Positions 46,286 through 54,757 are shown, numbered from the stretch's first letter. The stretch is 64,000 nt of DNA from Prosthecomicrobium sp. N25 (GCF_037203705.1 NZ_JBBCAT010000005.1:124001-188000); one strand, 5' to 3'. Numbers and translations: made by a program. Notes: generated by a model not told the origin, from the sequence alone.

Positions 46286-47782
46286 ATGCTGAACGGAACT
46301 CATCGTCGGAACGCTCTCGGCCGGGTGCTCGCCGCGGCGGCGCTCGGGCTGACGCTCGGCCTCGCACCGGCCGGTGCCGCGCCGTTCAAGGGCCCCGATT
46401 CGATCGCGGACCTCGCCGAAGCCCTGCAGGACGCGGTCGTCAACATCTCCACGTCGCAGAAGGCGCAGGCCGAGCGGATCGTGCCGCCGGCGGGACCGAC
46501 CCCGCGGGCTCCGGAAGGGTCGCCCTTCCAGGAGTTCTTCGACGAGTTCTTCAACAAGCAGCCGAAGAACAAGCCGCAGGAACAGCGGCGCGTGCAGTCG
46601 CTCGGGTCCGGCTTCGTGATCGACGCCGAAGGCATCATCATCACCAACAACCACGTGATCGACGGCGCCGACGAGATCACCGCCAACTTCAACGACGGCA
46701 CCAAGCTCAAGGCCGAGCTGATCGGCAAGGACCAGAAGACCGACCTCGCGGTGCTGCGCGTCAAGCCGGCCAAGCCGCTGAAGGCGGTCAAGTTCGCCGA
46801 TTCGGACCGGTCGCGCGTGGGCGACTGGGTGATGGCGATCGGCAACCCGTTCGGGCTCGGCGGCACGGTGACGGTCGGGATCATCTCGGCGCGCAACCGC
46901 GACATCAATTCCGGGCCCTACGACAACTTTATCCAGACCGACGCGGCGATCAACCGCGGCAATTCGGGCGGGCCGCTGTTCAACATGGACGGCGACGTGG
47001 TCGGCATCAACACGGCCATCATCTCGCCGACCGGCGGCTCGATCGGCATCGGCTTCGCGATTCCTGCCAACACGGCCAACGCGGTCGTCGACCAGATCCG
47101 CAACTTCGGCGAGACGCGGCGCGGCTGGCTCGGCGTGCGCATCCAGGGGGTGACGGACGACATCGCCGAGAGCCTGGGCCTCAAGGAGCCGAAGGGCGCG
47201 CTGGTGGCCGGCGTGACCGAGAAGGGGCCGGCCGACTCGGCCGGCATCCAGGCGGGCGACGTGATCCTGCGCTTCGACGGCAAGGTGGTGCCGGGCGTCC
47301 GCGAGTTGCCCCGCATGGTGGCCGACTCGCCGATCACCAAGGAGGTCGACGTCGTCGTGCTCCGGAAGGGCAAGGAGGAGACCATCAAGGTCAAGCTCGG
47401 CCGTCTGGAGGAGGGCGAGAAGCTCGCCGAAAAGGAGAAGGCGACGACGCGCGGCAGCCAGCCGCAGGCCCAGCCGGTCATCACCAAGGCGCTCGGCCTC
47501 AGCCTCGCCGACCTCGATCCGACCACCAAGGAGAAGTTCAAGCTCGGCGACAAGGTCACCAAGGGCGTGGTCGTCACCGACGTTGAGGCGAACAGCGCGG
47601 CGGGCGAGAAGCGGATCGTCGCCGGTGACGTCATCCTGGAGGTCGGCCAGGAGGAGGTGAAGTCCGCCGAGGACGTGGTCAAGCGCATCGAGGCGCTGAA
47701 GAAGGACGGCCGCAAGCGGGCCCTGTTCCTGCTCTCCAATCCCGACGGCGAGATGCGCTACGTGGCCGTTTCGGTGGAGTGA
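46286..47782 (+). CDS. degP: DegP/DegQ-type periplasmic serine protease (HtrA)
   Basis: A 498-residue HtrA protease/chaperone of the periplasm. The first 31 residues form a signal peptide (LGRVLAAAALGLTLGLAPAGAAP). The trypsin-like domain has the catalytic triad His123 (ITNNHVIDGA), Asp153 (KTDLAVLRVK) and Ser227 (NRGNSGGPLF). Two PDZ domains follow, RRGWLGVRIQGVTDDIAESLGL and LGLSLADLDPTTKEKFKLG. The ATG at 46286 places the signal peptide correctly; the upstream ATG in the same frame gives a non-secreted-looking extension. With hflK, hflC and DUF2065 it forms an envelope quality-control cluster. Confidence 0.96.
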   Translation: MLNGTHRRNALGRVLAAAALGLTLGLAPAGAAPFKGPDSIADLAEALQDAVVNISTSQKAQAERIVPPAGPTPRAPEGSPFQEFFDEFFNKQPKNKPQEQRRVQSLGSGFVIDAEGIIITNNHVIDGADEITANFNDGTKLKAELIGKDQKTDLAVLRVKPAKPLKAVKFADSDRSRVGDWVMAIGNPFGLGGTVTVGIISARNRDINSGPYDNFIQTDAAINRGNSGGPLFNMDGDVVGINTAIISPTGGSIGIGFAIPANTANAVVDQIRNFGETRRGWLGVRIQGVTDDIAESLGLKEPKGALVAGVTEKGPADSAGIQAGDVILRFDGKVVPGVRELPRMVADSPITKEVDVVVLRKGKEETIKVKLGRLEEGEKLAEKEKATTRGSQPQAQPVITKALGLSLADLDPTTKEKFKLGDKVTKGVVVTDVEANSAAGEKRIVAGDVILEVGQEEVKSAEDVVKRIEALKKDGRKRALFLLSNPDGEMRYVAVSVE

Positions 47783-47804
47783 GGCGGCCGTTCGAATGTC
47801 CGGC

Positions 47805-47826
47805 ACGGGGGCCCCGCCGCCCCCGT
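47805..47826 (+). terminator. Rho-independent terminator of degP
   Basis: A perfect 8-bp stem, acgggggc (47805-47812) and gcccccgt (47819-47826), with a 6-base loop and then ttcgttt. It lies 23 bases after the degP stop. Confidence 0.8.
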
Positions 47827-47987
47827 TTCGTTTGCGGCATGGGGCGAGCGGCGCACCGGTCGAGAGGGTGGACCCCGTAGTTCGCGCAGGCGGAACTTGC
47901 CCTGATGTCCACGACCCGGTCCCCTCGTCACGGAGTCGTCGGTTCCGCGCAGGACCACACCTCCTTCCTGCCCGGACCTTCCCTCAG

Positions 47988-48110
47988 GTGTCATCCCGGC
48001 CATCGCGCCGGGATCCATTGGCCTTCCAGCCAGCAGGCCGATGCGCCTCTCGGGTTGTCCGTGCCGCGGGGGATGGCCAATGGGCCCCGGCGCGATGGCC
48101 GGGGTGACAC
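47988..48110. repeat. Large inverted repeat (intergenic palindromic element)
   Basis: Two 36-bp arms (47988-48023 and 48075-48110) match as inverted copies with three mismatches, and a 51-bp loop separates them. The outer sequence (gtgtcatcccggccatcgcg) resembles the dispersed intergenic elements of Hyphomicrobiales whose spurious translation reads like MDPGAMAGMT. The RNA would form a very stable cruciform or hairpin. Confidence 0.75.
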
Positions 48111-48230
48111 GCGTGGGGAGGCTTTCCCGTTACGGCACGGCGGTGCGTTCGGCGAGTGCGCTCGTGCGGGACGGCGGGGTGCCGCCATCCGGAGGCTCGA
48201 CCTCTGCGAAGCTCAGGCCGGGAATTCCGG

Positions 48231-48246
48231 CGAAGACCGGTCTTCG
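48231..48246. repeat. 16-bp perfect palindrome
   Basis: CGAAGACCGGTCTTCG reads identically on both strands. It lies 62 bp after the serB stop codon (serB is on -) and could serve as a stem-loop for the 3' end of the serB message. Confidence 0.6.
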
Positions 48247-48307
48247 TGCTTCGACGCTCGATCGGGCCCGGAGCATCAGTAACGCGTCCTTTGGGGGCGT
48301 CCCGACT

Positions 48308-49213
48308 TCACGGCCCGGCGAAATCCTCCCTGCGGTAGCCCTGCAGGTACAGCAGCGCCGTGAGGTCGGCGTGCTCGATGCGGGCGGCGGCGCGGGCGGC
48401 GACCTTCGGCTTGGCGCGGTAGGCGACGCCGAGGCCGGCGGCCTCGAGCATGGGCAGGTCGTTGGCGCCGTCGCCGACCGCCAGGGTTTCGGCCGGCGGG
48501 ATCGCGCGGGCGGCGGCGAGTTCGCGCAGCGTGGCGAGCTTGGCGTCGGCGCCGAGGATCGGTTCCTCGACGCGGCCGAGCAGGCGGCCGCCCTCGGCCA
48601 GGAGGATGTTGGCGCGGTTCTCGTCGAAGCCGATCATCGCCGCGACGGGGCCGGTGAAGACCGTGAAGCCGCCGGAGACCAGGGCCGTGTAGGCGCCGGC
48701 GGCCCGCATGGTCATGACCAGGGTGCGGCCGCCCGGGGTCAGCGTGATGCGCTCGGCGATCAGGCGGTCGATGACGGCGGCGTCGAGGCCCGCGAGGAGG
48801 CCGACGCGCTCGCGCAGCGCGGGCTCGAAGGCGATCTCGCCGCGCATCGCCCGCTCCGTGATGGCGGCGATCCGGTCCTTCAGCCCGACCTCGGCGGCGA
48901 GCTCGTCGATGCATTCCTGGCCGATCATGGTGGAATCCATGTCGGCGAGGAAAAGCCGCTTGCGGCGGTGGGCGAGCGGCTGGACCACCACGTCAACGGG
49001 ACGGTCCGCCAACGCGGCGCGCGCCGCCTCGGCGAGGGCGCGCGGGTCGGCCTCCGGGGCGGGGGCGAGCGGCAGGTCGACGGCGACCTCGGGATCGAGG
49101 ACCACGGGCTCGCCCGGCGCGGCGCCGGCGAGGGCGGCGCGGACGGCCGCCACCGCGTCGGGGGTGACGGCGCGCTGCGCTTCGGTCGAGATCAGGGTTG
49201 CAACGTGCGTCAT
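48308..49213 (-). CDS. serB: Phosphoserine phosphatase
   Basis: SerB hydrolyses phosphoserine in the last step of serine synthesis. The 301-residue protein has a diverged N-terminal regulatory part and the HAD catalytic core: nucleophile Asp91 and Asp93 in LFLADMDSTMIGQECIDELA, SGGFTVF (motif II), and VGDGANDLPMLEAAGLGVAYRAKP (motifs III-IV). The start MTHVATLISTEAQRAV at 49213 is 73 bp from the divergent miaA start; the longer frame runs into the miaA region. Serine metabolism gene next to miaA is the usual order in Hyphomicrobiales. Confidence 0.95.
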   Translation of the reverse strand: MTHVATLISTEAQRAVTPDAVAAVRAALAGAAPGEPVVLDPEVAVDLPLAPAPEADPRALAEAARAALADRPVDVVVQPLAHRRKRLFLADMDSTMIGQECIDELAAEVGLKDRIAAITERAMRGEIAFEPALRERVGLLAGLDAAVIDRLIAERITLTPGGRTLVMTMRAAGAYTALVSGGFTVFTGPVAAMIGFDENRANILLAEGGRLLGRVEEPILGADAKLATLRELAAARAIPPAETLAVGDGANDLPMLEAAGLGVAYRAKPKVAARAAARIEHADLTALLYLQGYRREDFAGP

Positions 49214-49286
49214 GGTCCGGAAAAAGGGGCGTGAGGGCGGTGGTGCGGCGGTCGACCGGCGCCATGGGCCGGCGAAGCGGGTGGCG

Positions 49287-50180
49287 ATGACGAGGATCGA
49301 GGGGCGTCCGCGCGCGGTGCTTATCGCAGGCGCGACCGCGAGCGGCAAGTCGGCGCTGGCGCTGCGGCTCGCCGGAGAGCTCGGCGGGGCGGTCGTCAAC
49401 GCGGACTCCATGCAAGTCTACCGGGAGCTCGAGATCCTGACGGCCCGGCCGGGGCCGGGCGAGACCGCGCAAATCCCACACCGGCTCTACGGGCACGTCC
49501 CGGCGGCGACCGCCTACTCGGTGGCGGCCTGGCGGGCGGACGTCGCGCGGGAACTGGAGGCGCTCGACGCCGCCGGGCTGGTGCCCGTCCTGACGGGCGG
49601 GACGGGGCTCTATTTGCGGAGTCTCCTCCAAGGCCTGTCGGCCGTTCCTTCCATTCCGGACGAGGTTCGCAGCGCCTGGCGCGGGCGGCTCGCGGCGGAG
49701 GGGGCGCCGGCGCTGCACCGGGTGCTCGCGGAGCGGGACCCGGCCGCGGCCGCCCGGCTGGAGCCCGGCGACGGGCAGCGGATCGTGCGGGCGCTGGAGA
49801 TCGTCGAGGCGACGGGACGGACGCTCGGGGATTTCGCGCGCGAGCCGGGGCTTCCGCCGCTCCTGTCCGGGCCCGACGTGGAGCGGATCGTGCTCGCTGT
49901 GCCCCGGGCGGCGCTGCATGCCCGCATCGACCGGCGGTTCCGGCAGATGGTCGAGGCCGGGGCGCTCGCGGAGGCCGAGCGGTTCGATGCGCTCGGGCTC
50001 GACCCCGCGCTCCCCGCGTCGCGGGCGATCGGGCTCCGGCCGCTCGCCGCGGCGGCCCGGGGCGAGATCGACCTCGAGGCGGCGATCCGGCAGGGGCAGG
50101 CCGAGACGCGGCAATACGCCAAGCGGCAGGAGACCTGGTTCCGCAACCAGATGGCCGACTGGACGCGTTGGCCGGCCTGA
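49287..50180 (+). CDS. miaA: tRNA dimethylallyltransferase
   Basis: MiaA transfers a dimethylallyl group to A37 of tRNAs that read UNN codons. The 297-residue protein has P-loop GATASGKS at residues 15-22, then GGAVVNADSMQVYREL, HRLYGHVPAATAYSVAAW, LTGGTGLYLRSLLQGL and the C-terminal IRQGQAETRQYAKRQETWFRNQ, all diagnostic. The ATG at 49287 (MTRIEGRPRAVLIAGA) was chosen; a GTG two codons upstream is possible. It is divergent from serB. In related genomes it normally precedes ilvB, but here an ABC transporter lies between. Confidence 0.95.
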   Translation: MTRIEGRPRAVLIAGATASGKSALALRLAGELGGAVVNADSMQVYRELEILTARPGPGETAQIPHRLYGHVPAATAYSVAAWRADVARELEALDAAGLVPVLTGGTGLYLRSLLQGLSAVPSIPDEVRSAWRGRLAAEGAPALHRVLAERDPAAAARLEPGDGQRIVRALEIVEATGRTLGDFAREPGLPPLLSGPDVERIVLAVPRAALHARIDRRFRQMVEAGALAEAERFDALGLDPALPASRAIGLRPLAAAARGEIDLEAAIRQGQAETRQYAKRQETWFRNQMADWTRWPA

Positions 50181-50332
50181 ACCTTTCACCCGCCTGACGT
50201 GCGTGATTACTCGTACAATTGCCGTTGACCGGATCCGCGGAGCCGGCCACAGTCTGCCGGTCCGGCCGTCGAGCCGGGCCGTCCGGCCGTTGGGAGGCGG
50301 TCCGGCGGACAACGTTTCTGGGAGGAAACACC

Positions 50333-51415
50333 ATGAAGTCCATCGTCGGCGCGGCCGCCCTGGTCGCGGGCGTCGCATTCGTCTCGGCTCCGGCCTTCGC
50401 CCAGCAGGGCGTGCTCAGCAAGGCCGTCGGCGGCTACACCTTCGAGGAGGCCGCCAAGGAGGGTCCGAACACCAAGAACTTCAACTCGAAGGACGGCAAG
50501 CTCACCTTCGCGATCATCACCCACACGGCCGGCAACGGCTTCTTCGACCCGACCTACGTGGGCGCCAAGGTGGCGGCCGACGCGTTCGGGATCAACCTCG
50601 TCATGCTCGGCTCCGAGGCGCCGGTCGACGACATTCCGCGCCAGATCCAGATCATCAACCAGATCATCAACGACCCGACCATCGACGGCGTCATCATGAC
50701 CACGCCGCAGTCGGGCGCCTACGACGACTTCGTCCGCAAGCTCACCGAGAAGGGCATTCCGATCGCGACGACGAACTCGTTCGACGGCAAGATCCTCAAC
50801 CGCTCGGGCATCTCGCACACCGGCCAGGACGCCTCCGCGGCGGGGATCGGCGGCGAGGCGCTCGCCAACTGCCTGATCAAGAACAACGTCAAGGGCGGCT
50901 CGATCGTCTTCCCGAACACCACCACGCTCGGCAACGTGGAGGTCAACAACCGCATCAAGGCCGCCTTCGAGGCGACCGTCAGGACGCTCAACACGGCCGG
51001 CAAGCTCAAGGACTTCAAGATCGACGCGGGCCCGCAGAACATCGGCATCGACGTCGACGCCAACAACATCGTCGGCTCCGTCCGTACCCTGATCGAGAGC
51101 CGCAAGGACGTGGTCGGCGCCTTCGCGGCGAACGGCTTCGTCACCCCGGCGCTCGGCGATGCGATCAGCCAGATGGGCCAGCAGGGCAAGATCTGCGCCT
51201 TCGGCTTCGACCTCGGCCCGAAGCAGCAGGAGCACATCCGCACCGGCGCGCTCACCGGTTCGCTCGGCCAGCAGCCGTTCCTGCAGGGCTTCTGGCCCGT
51301 CATGCAGCTCTACCTGACCATCGACCGCGGCATCTCGGCCGCCAACCTCGACACGCGCGCCCAGCTCGTGACGAAAGAGAGCGTCGACAAGGTCGGCAAG
51401 CGCTTCGAGAACTGA
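50333..51415 (+). CDS. Sugar-type ABC transporter periplasmic binding protein
   Basis: The 360-residue protein starts with a signal peptide (MKSIVGAAALVAGVAFVSAPAFAQ, cleavage likely after AFA) and a LacI/ribose-like periplasmic fold: KLTFAIITHTAGNGFFDPTYVGAKVAADAFGINLVMLG, IDGVIMTTPQSGAYDDFVRKLTEKGIPIATTNSF, GISHTGQDASAAGIGGEALANCLIK and DVVGAFAANGFVTPALGDAI. The fold points to a pentose, hexose or polyol, but the ligand cannot be read from the sequence. ggaggaaa precedes the ATG. It heads the cluster with the fused permease and ATPase; upstream is a TACAAT -10 candidate at 50214-50219. Confidence 0.88.
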   Translation: MKSIVGAAALVAGVAFVSAPAFAQQGVLSKAVGGYTFEEAAKEGPNTKNFNSKDGKLTFAIITHTAGNGFFDPTYVGAKVAADAFGINLVMLGSEAPVDDIPRQIQIINQIINDPTIDGVIMTTPQSGAYDDFVRKLTEKGIPIATTNSFDGKILNRSGISHTGQDASAAGIGGEALANCLIKNNVKGGSIVFPNTTTLGNVEVNNRIKAAFEATVRTLNTAGKLKDFKIDAGPQNIGIDVDANNIVGSVRTLIESRKDVVGAFAANGFVTPALGDAISQMGQQGKICAFGFDLGPKQQEHIRTGALTGSLGQQPFLQGFWPVMQLYLTIDRGISAANLDTRAQLVTKESVDKVGKRFEN

Positions 51416-51560
51416 CCGGAACGGGCGGCCGGCCGCCGGCCTCGGGGCGGTCCTCCGCCGCCGGGCGGGCTGCGGGCCGTCCGCTCCTTCCCCGCTTCCC
51501 GGCGTCGGGGAGCGGGGAGCCGCGCGCGCCCCACGTCCGCCTCCGAGGTCGGAACCCGCC

Positions 51561-53819
51561 ATGAGCCTCGCCGCCGCCTCCACGCCGACACGGCTCGCCT
51601 CTCCGCCCGCGGAGCTCGCGGGGCGGTGGGAACTGGGCCTCCTGGTGTTCATGGGGCTCCTCTACCTGGCGGGCGTGTGGATCAACCCGGCCTTCTTCGG
51701 CTCCACGGACGCGCTCGCGGCGACGCTGCGCGACGCGGCCCGGTTCGGCGTCATGGCGGTCGGGATGACCTTCGTGATCGTCAACCGGGAGCTCGACCTG
51801 TCGGTCGGCTCGACAGTCGGGCTGGTCGCCACGGTCTTCTCGATCGCCTACGCGCCCTCCCATTTCGACCTCGGGATCGGGTGGGCGGTCGGGGCGGCGG
51901 TCGTGGCGGGGCTCGCGGTCGGGCTCGTCAACGGCTTCCTGGTGACGACCCTGAAGGTCCCCGCCTTCATCGCCACGCTGACCATGCTCTTCATCGGGCG
52001 CGGGCTGGTGCTCGGACTGACCGGCGGCAAGACGATCGCGTACGAACAGAAGGGCGGCGGCGACCCGGGGTTCTTCGCGCTCGGCGGCACCAACGCCTGG
52101 GGCTTCGACAACCAGATCGTCGTCTTCGTGCTGGTCGCGCTCGTCGGCATGGTGCTGCTCGGCAAGACGCGGATCGGCTACGAGACCTATGCGGTCGGCG
52201 GCAACGAGCAGGCCGCGCGCTACGCCGGGATCGCCTCGAACGCGGTGCGGCGGCGGGCCTACCTGCTGTCGGCCTTCTGCGCCACGCTCGCCGGCCTGAT
52301 GAACGTCGCCCAGGACAAGGGCATCACCTCGCAGAACGGGCAGGGGGCGGAGCTCATCGTCATCGCGGCCGTGATCGTCGGCGGCGCGGCGATCGCGGGC
52401 GGTCGCGGGCGGGTGCTCGGCGCCTGCCTCGGCGCGGTGCTGGTCGTGCTGATCGACAAGGTGCTGCGGGAGGGGGTGCCGACCACGCGCACGATCGACG
52501 TCGGCGGCGTGCCCATGGAGGTGCAGGCGGTGGCGCAATTGCCGCCCGGCGCGGTGCCGGCCTTCCTGGGGCTGCTCCTGCTGATCGCCGTCCTGATCGA
52601 GCCCTGGCTCATGCGCAACGGCGGGCCGCAGCGGCTTTGGGCGCGGCTGACCGGCCGGCCCGCCCCGCCGCCGCCGGCCGCGGGCGACGTGGCGATCGCG
52701 AGCGTGCAGACGCGCGGCCATGCGGTCGACACCCATGCGGCCGCCAAGGGGGCGCTCGCCCGCTTCCTCGCGCGGCGCGACGCGGCGGCGATCCTGCTCG
52801 CCGCGGCGGTCTGGGTCGCCGGGCTAGCGCTCAGGCCGGACTACTGGGCCTCGCTCGACAACACCTTCGCGCTGGCGCTCGCCTTCTCGGAGATCGCCAT
52901 CCTGGCGGTCGGCCTCGCCTTCGTGATCGGCAACGGGGACATCGACCTGTCGGTCGGCTCGGTGCTGGCGCTCTCCGCCTCGGTCGCCGCCTTCTCGATG
53001 AAGGAGCTGGAGCTCGGGCCCGGCGCGGCGGTCGGGCTGGCCATGCTGGCGGGGCTCCTCGCCGGCATGGTCAACGGCTGGCTGACGGTGCGGGCGGGTC
53101 TGCCCTCCTTCGTGGCGACGCTCGGCATGTTCTACATGGCACGCGGGCTCGCGGCCTGGTTCACGGCCGGGCGGCAGCTTTCGGGCTTTCCGGAGAGCTT
53201 CAACCTGCTCGGCCGCCCCCTGTCCGACCTCCTGGCGGCGGCGGGCGTGACGCTCGAGCGGGGCACGTTCCTGTTCGACTTCTCCCGGGCGATCTCGGTG
53301 CAGACGATCTTCGTCGTCGCGGTGGCGATCGTGGCGGGCGTGGTGCTCGGGCGGACGCACTGGGGCCAGATGGTCTACGCGGTCGGCGGCAACGAGCGGG
53401 CGGCGCGCTATGCGGGCATCGACACGAGGGCGGTGCGCTTCTGGTCGCTCGTCTTCTCCGCGCTGTGCGCGGCGGCGGCGGGCGTCATCTACGCGGCCTA
53501 CCTGCGCTCCTTCAACCCGGCGGCGGGGCTCCTGCGCGAGCTCGACGGCATCGCGGCGGTGATCATCGGGGGCGGCTCGATCTTCGGGGGCTACGGCACC
53601 ATCGTCGGGGCGCTCGCGGGCGCCCTGGTGATCACGCTCATCCGGGCGATCCTGTCGCTGCAGATCCTGCTGCCGGGCGGCGGGTCCTTCGTCATGCCGC
53701 AGCACTGGATGAACGTCTTCATAGGCCTGATCCTCATCTCGGCGGTGGTCGCCGACATCTGGATCCGGCAGGAACACATCCTCTCGCGCTTTCGGAAGCC
53801 GTCCGGAGACCCGTCATGA
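51561..53819 (+). CDS. Fused double permease of a sugar-type ABC transporter
   Basis: This 752-residue integral membrane protein consists of two complete RbsC/BPD_transp_2-type permeases in one chain. Repeat 1 (about residues 25-350) has GMTFVIVNRELDLSVGSTVGLVA and YAVGGNEQAARYAGI; repeat 2 (about 400-740) has GLAFVIGNGDIDLSVGSVLALSA and YAVGGNERAARYAGID. Each half has 8-10 hydrophobic segments and one coupling region. The linker (about 355-395, including RPAPPPPAAGD) is flexible. No stop or frameshift is seen between halves. Its stop overlaps the ATPase ATG. Confidence 0.92.
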   Translation: MSLAAASTPTRLASPPAELAGRWELGLLVFMGLLYLAGVWINPAFFGSTDALAATLRDAARFGVMAVGMTFVIVNRELDLSVGSTVGLVATVFSIAYAPSHFDLGIGWAVGAAVVAGLAVGLVNGFLVTTLKVPAFIATLTMLFIGRGLVLGLTGGKTIAYEQKGGGDPGFFALGGTNAWGFDNQIVVFVLVALVGMVLLGKTRIGYETYAVGGNEQAARYAGIASNAVRRRAYLLSAFCATLAGLMNVAQDKGITSQNGQGAELIVIAAVIVGGAAIAGGRGRVLGACLGAVLVVLIDKVLREGVPTTRTIDVGGVPMEVQAVAQLPPGAVPAFLGLLLLIAVLIEPWLMRNGGPQRLWARLTGRPAPPPPAAGDVAIASVQTRGHAVDTHAAAKGALARFLARRDAAAILLAAAVWVAGLALRPDYWASLDNTFALALAFSEIAILAVGLAFVIGNGDIDLSVGSVLALSASVAAFSMKELELGPGAAVGLAMLAGLLAGMVNGWLTVRAGLPSFVATLGMFYMARGLAAWFTAGRQLSGFPESFNLLGRPLSDLLAAAGVTLERGTFLFDFSRAISVQTIFVVAVAIVAGVVLGRTHWGQMVYAVGGNERAARYAGIDTRAVRFWSLVFSALCAAAAGVIYAAYLRSFNPAAGLLRELDGIAAVIIGGGSIFGGYGTIVGALAGALVITLIRAILSLQILLPGGGSFVMPQHWMNVFIGLILISAVVADIWIRQEHILSRFRKPSGDPS

Positions 53820-54565
53820 CAACCCCGATCGTCGAGATGCGCGGCATCGAGAAGTCCTTCGGCGCCGTCCACGCGCTCCGGAACGTGCATTTCCGGCTGG
53901 ATCCGGGCGAGGTCGTCGGGCTCGTCGGCGACAACTCGGCCGGCAAGTCGACGCTCATGAAGATCATGACAGGGGCCTACCAGCGCGACGCCGGGGACGT
54001 CCTGGTGGCGGGCGAGCCGACCCACTTCCGCAGCCCGCAGGACAGCCGCGACCGGGGGATCGAGATGATCTACCAGGACTTCGCGCTGTGCGGGAACATG
54101 GACGTCGGGCAGAACATCTTCCTCGGCCGCTGGCCGCGCCGCTTCGGCCTGTTCGTCGACCGCGAGCGCATGTACCGGGAGGCGGACGCGGTCCTGAAGA
54201 AGCTGAAGGTCGACGTCAACTCGGTCTACGCCAAGGTCGAGAGCCTGTCGGGGGGGCGCCAGCAGTCGGTGGCGATCGCGCGCGCCATCTCGTTCGAGCC
54301 GCGTGTCATCGTCTTCGACGAGCCGACCGCCAACCTCTCGGTGATGGCCACCAACCGGCTCCTCGAAACCATGAGCGAGCTCAAGGCGCACGGCGTCGCG
54401 CAGATCATCATCTCGCACCGGCTGACCGACATCTTCGAAGTCGGCGACCGGGTCGTCGTCCTGAAGCGCGGCCAGAACGTCGGCGAGCGCCGGATCCGCG
54501 AGACCAGCGAGCGGGAGGTCCTGGAGCTGATCGTGTCGGGCGTGCCGGAGACGGCGGCGGCTTGA
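53816..54565 (+). CDS. Sugar-type ABC transporter ATP-binding subunit
   Basis: The 249-residue ATPase has Walker A GDNSAGKST (residues 38-46), Q-loop MIYQDFALCGNMDVGQNIFLG, signature LSGGRQQSVAIARAI, Walker B VIVFDEPTANLSV and H-loop IISHRL. It carries a single nucleotide-binding domain, unlike the two-domain RbsA/MglA of ribose and galactose systems; single-domain forms such as the fructose ATPase FrcA are its closest type. The homodimer would serve the two halves of the fused permease. ATG at 53816 overlaps the permease stop (ATGA). Confidence 0.93.
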   Translation: MTTPIVEMRGIEKSFGAVHALRNVHFRLDPGEVVGLVGDNSAGKSTLMKIMTGAYQRDAGDVLVAGEPTHFRSPQDSRDRGIEMIYQDFALCGNMDVGQNIFLGRWPRRFGLFVDRERMYREADAVLKKLKVDVNSVYAKVESLSGGRQQSVAIARAISFEPRVIVFDEPTANLSVMATNRLLETMSELKAHGVAQIIISHRLTDIFEVGDRVVVLKRGQNVGERRIRETSEREVLELIVSGVPETAAA

Positions 54566-54585
54566 TGGGCCCACCAAGCACCCGC

Positions 54586-54614
54586 TTGACCCGGCGCCGC
54601 GAGGCGCGTAGGGT
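54586..54614 (+). promoter_or_regulatory. Promoter of the ilvBH leader
   Basis: TTGACC (54586-54591), a 17-bp spacer, then TAGGGT (54609-54614), typical of alphaproteobacterial housekeeping promoters. A start site near 54621 would place the leader-peptide ATG about 27 bases downstream. Confidence 0.65.
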
Positions 54615-54647
54615 CCGCGCCGACGAAATCCATGAGGATCAGGCGCG

Positions 54648-54704
54648 ATGTCGCTCAACTCGATCATCGTACTTAGGCGGCGCGCGAGCGAGGTGGGTGT
54701 CTAG
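54648..54704 (+). CDS. Leader peptide of the ilvBH attenuator
   Basis: An 18-codon ORF codes MSLNSIIVLRRRASEVGV, with the run Ile-Ile-Val-Leu (atc atc gta ctt). The GTA and CTT codons are rare in this GC-rich genome and would make ribosome passage sensitive to charged tRNA levels for branched-chain amino acids. It lies between a good promoter and a strong terminator just before ilvB, the classic layout of transcription attenuation. Confidence 0.8.
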   Translation: MSLNSIIVLRRRASEVGV

Positions 54705-54731
54705 CCCGCCGAGAAGCGATCGCGCGCTGAC

Positions 54732-54757
54732 AGGGGCCCCTCGACGGCCCCTTTTTT
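54732..54757 (+). terminator. Attenuator terminator before ilvB
   Basis: A 7-bp stem, aggggcc (54732-54738) and ggcccct (54746-54752), is followed directly by a run of six T (54752-54757). It lies between the leader peptide and the ilvB start and is one of the few hairpins in the window with a real T-run. Confidence 0.88.

Larger units (their letters stand above)
47827..48307. other. Gene-free convergent region with palindromic repeats
   Basis: No supported gene lies between the degP terminator and serB. The stretch holds a long inverted repeat (47988-48110), a perfect 16-bp palindrome (48231-48246), and otherwise GC-rich non-coding DNA. Short ORFs here reflect the repeat arms and were not annotated. 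Confidence 0.6.

Noticed and set aside
47796-48188. Short ORFs in the degP-serB gap
   Set aside because: They translate the arms of the inverted repeat and a terminator; no homology-like pattern or ribosome binding site.
51561-53819. Fused permease considered as a missed stop or frameshift between two genes
   Set aside because: The frame is continuous through a proline-rich linker, with no start codon plus ribosome binding site at the second half.
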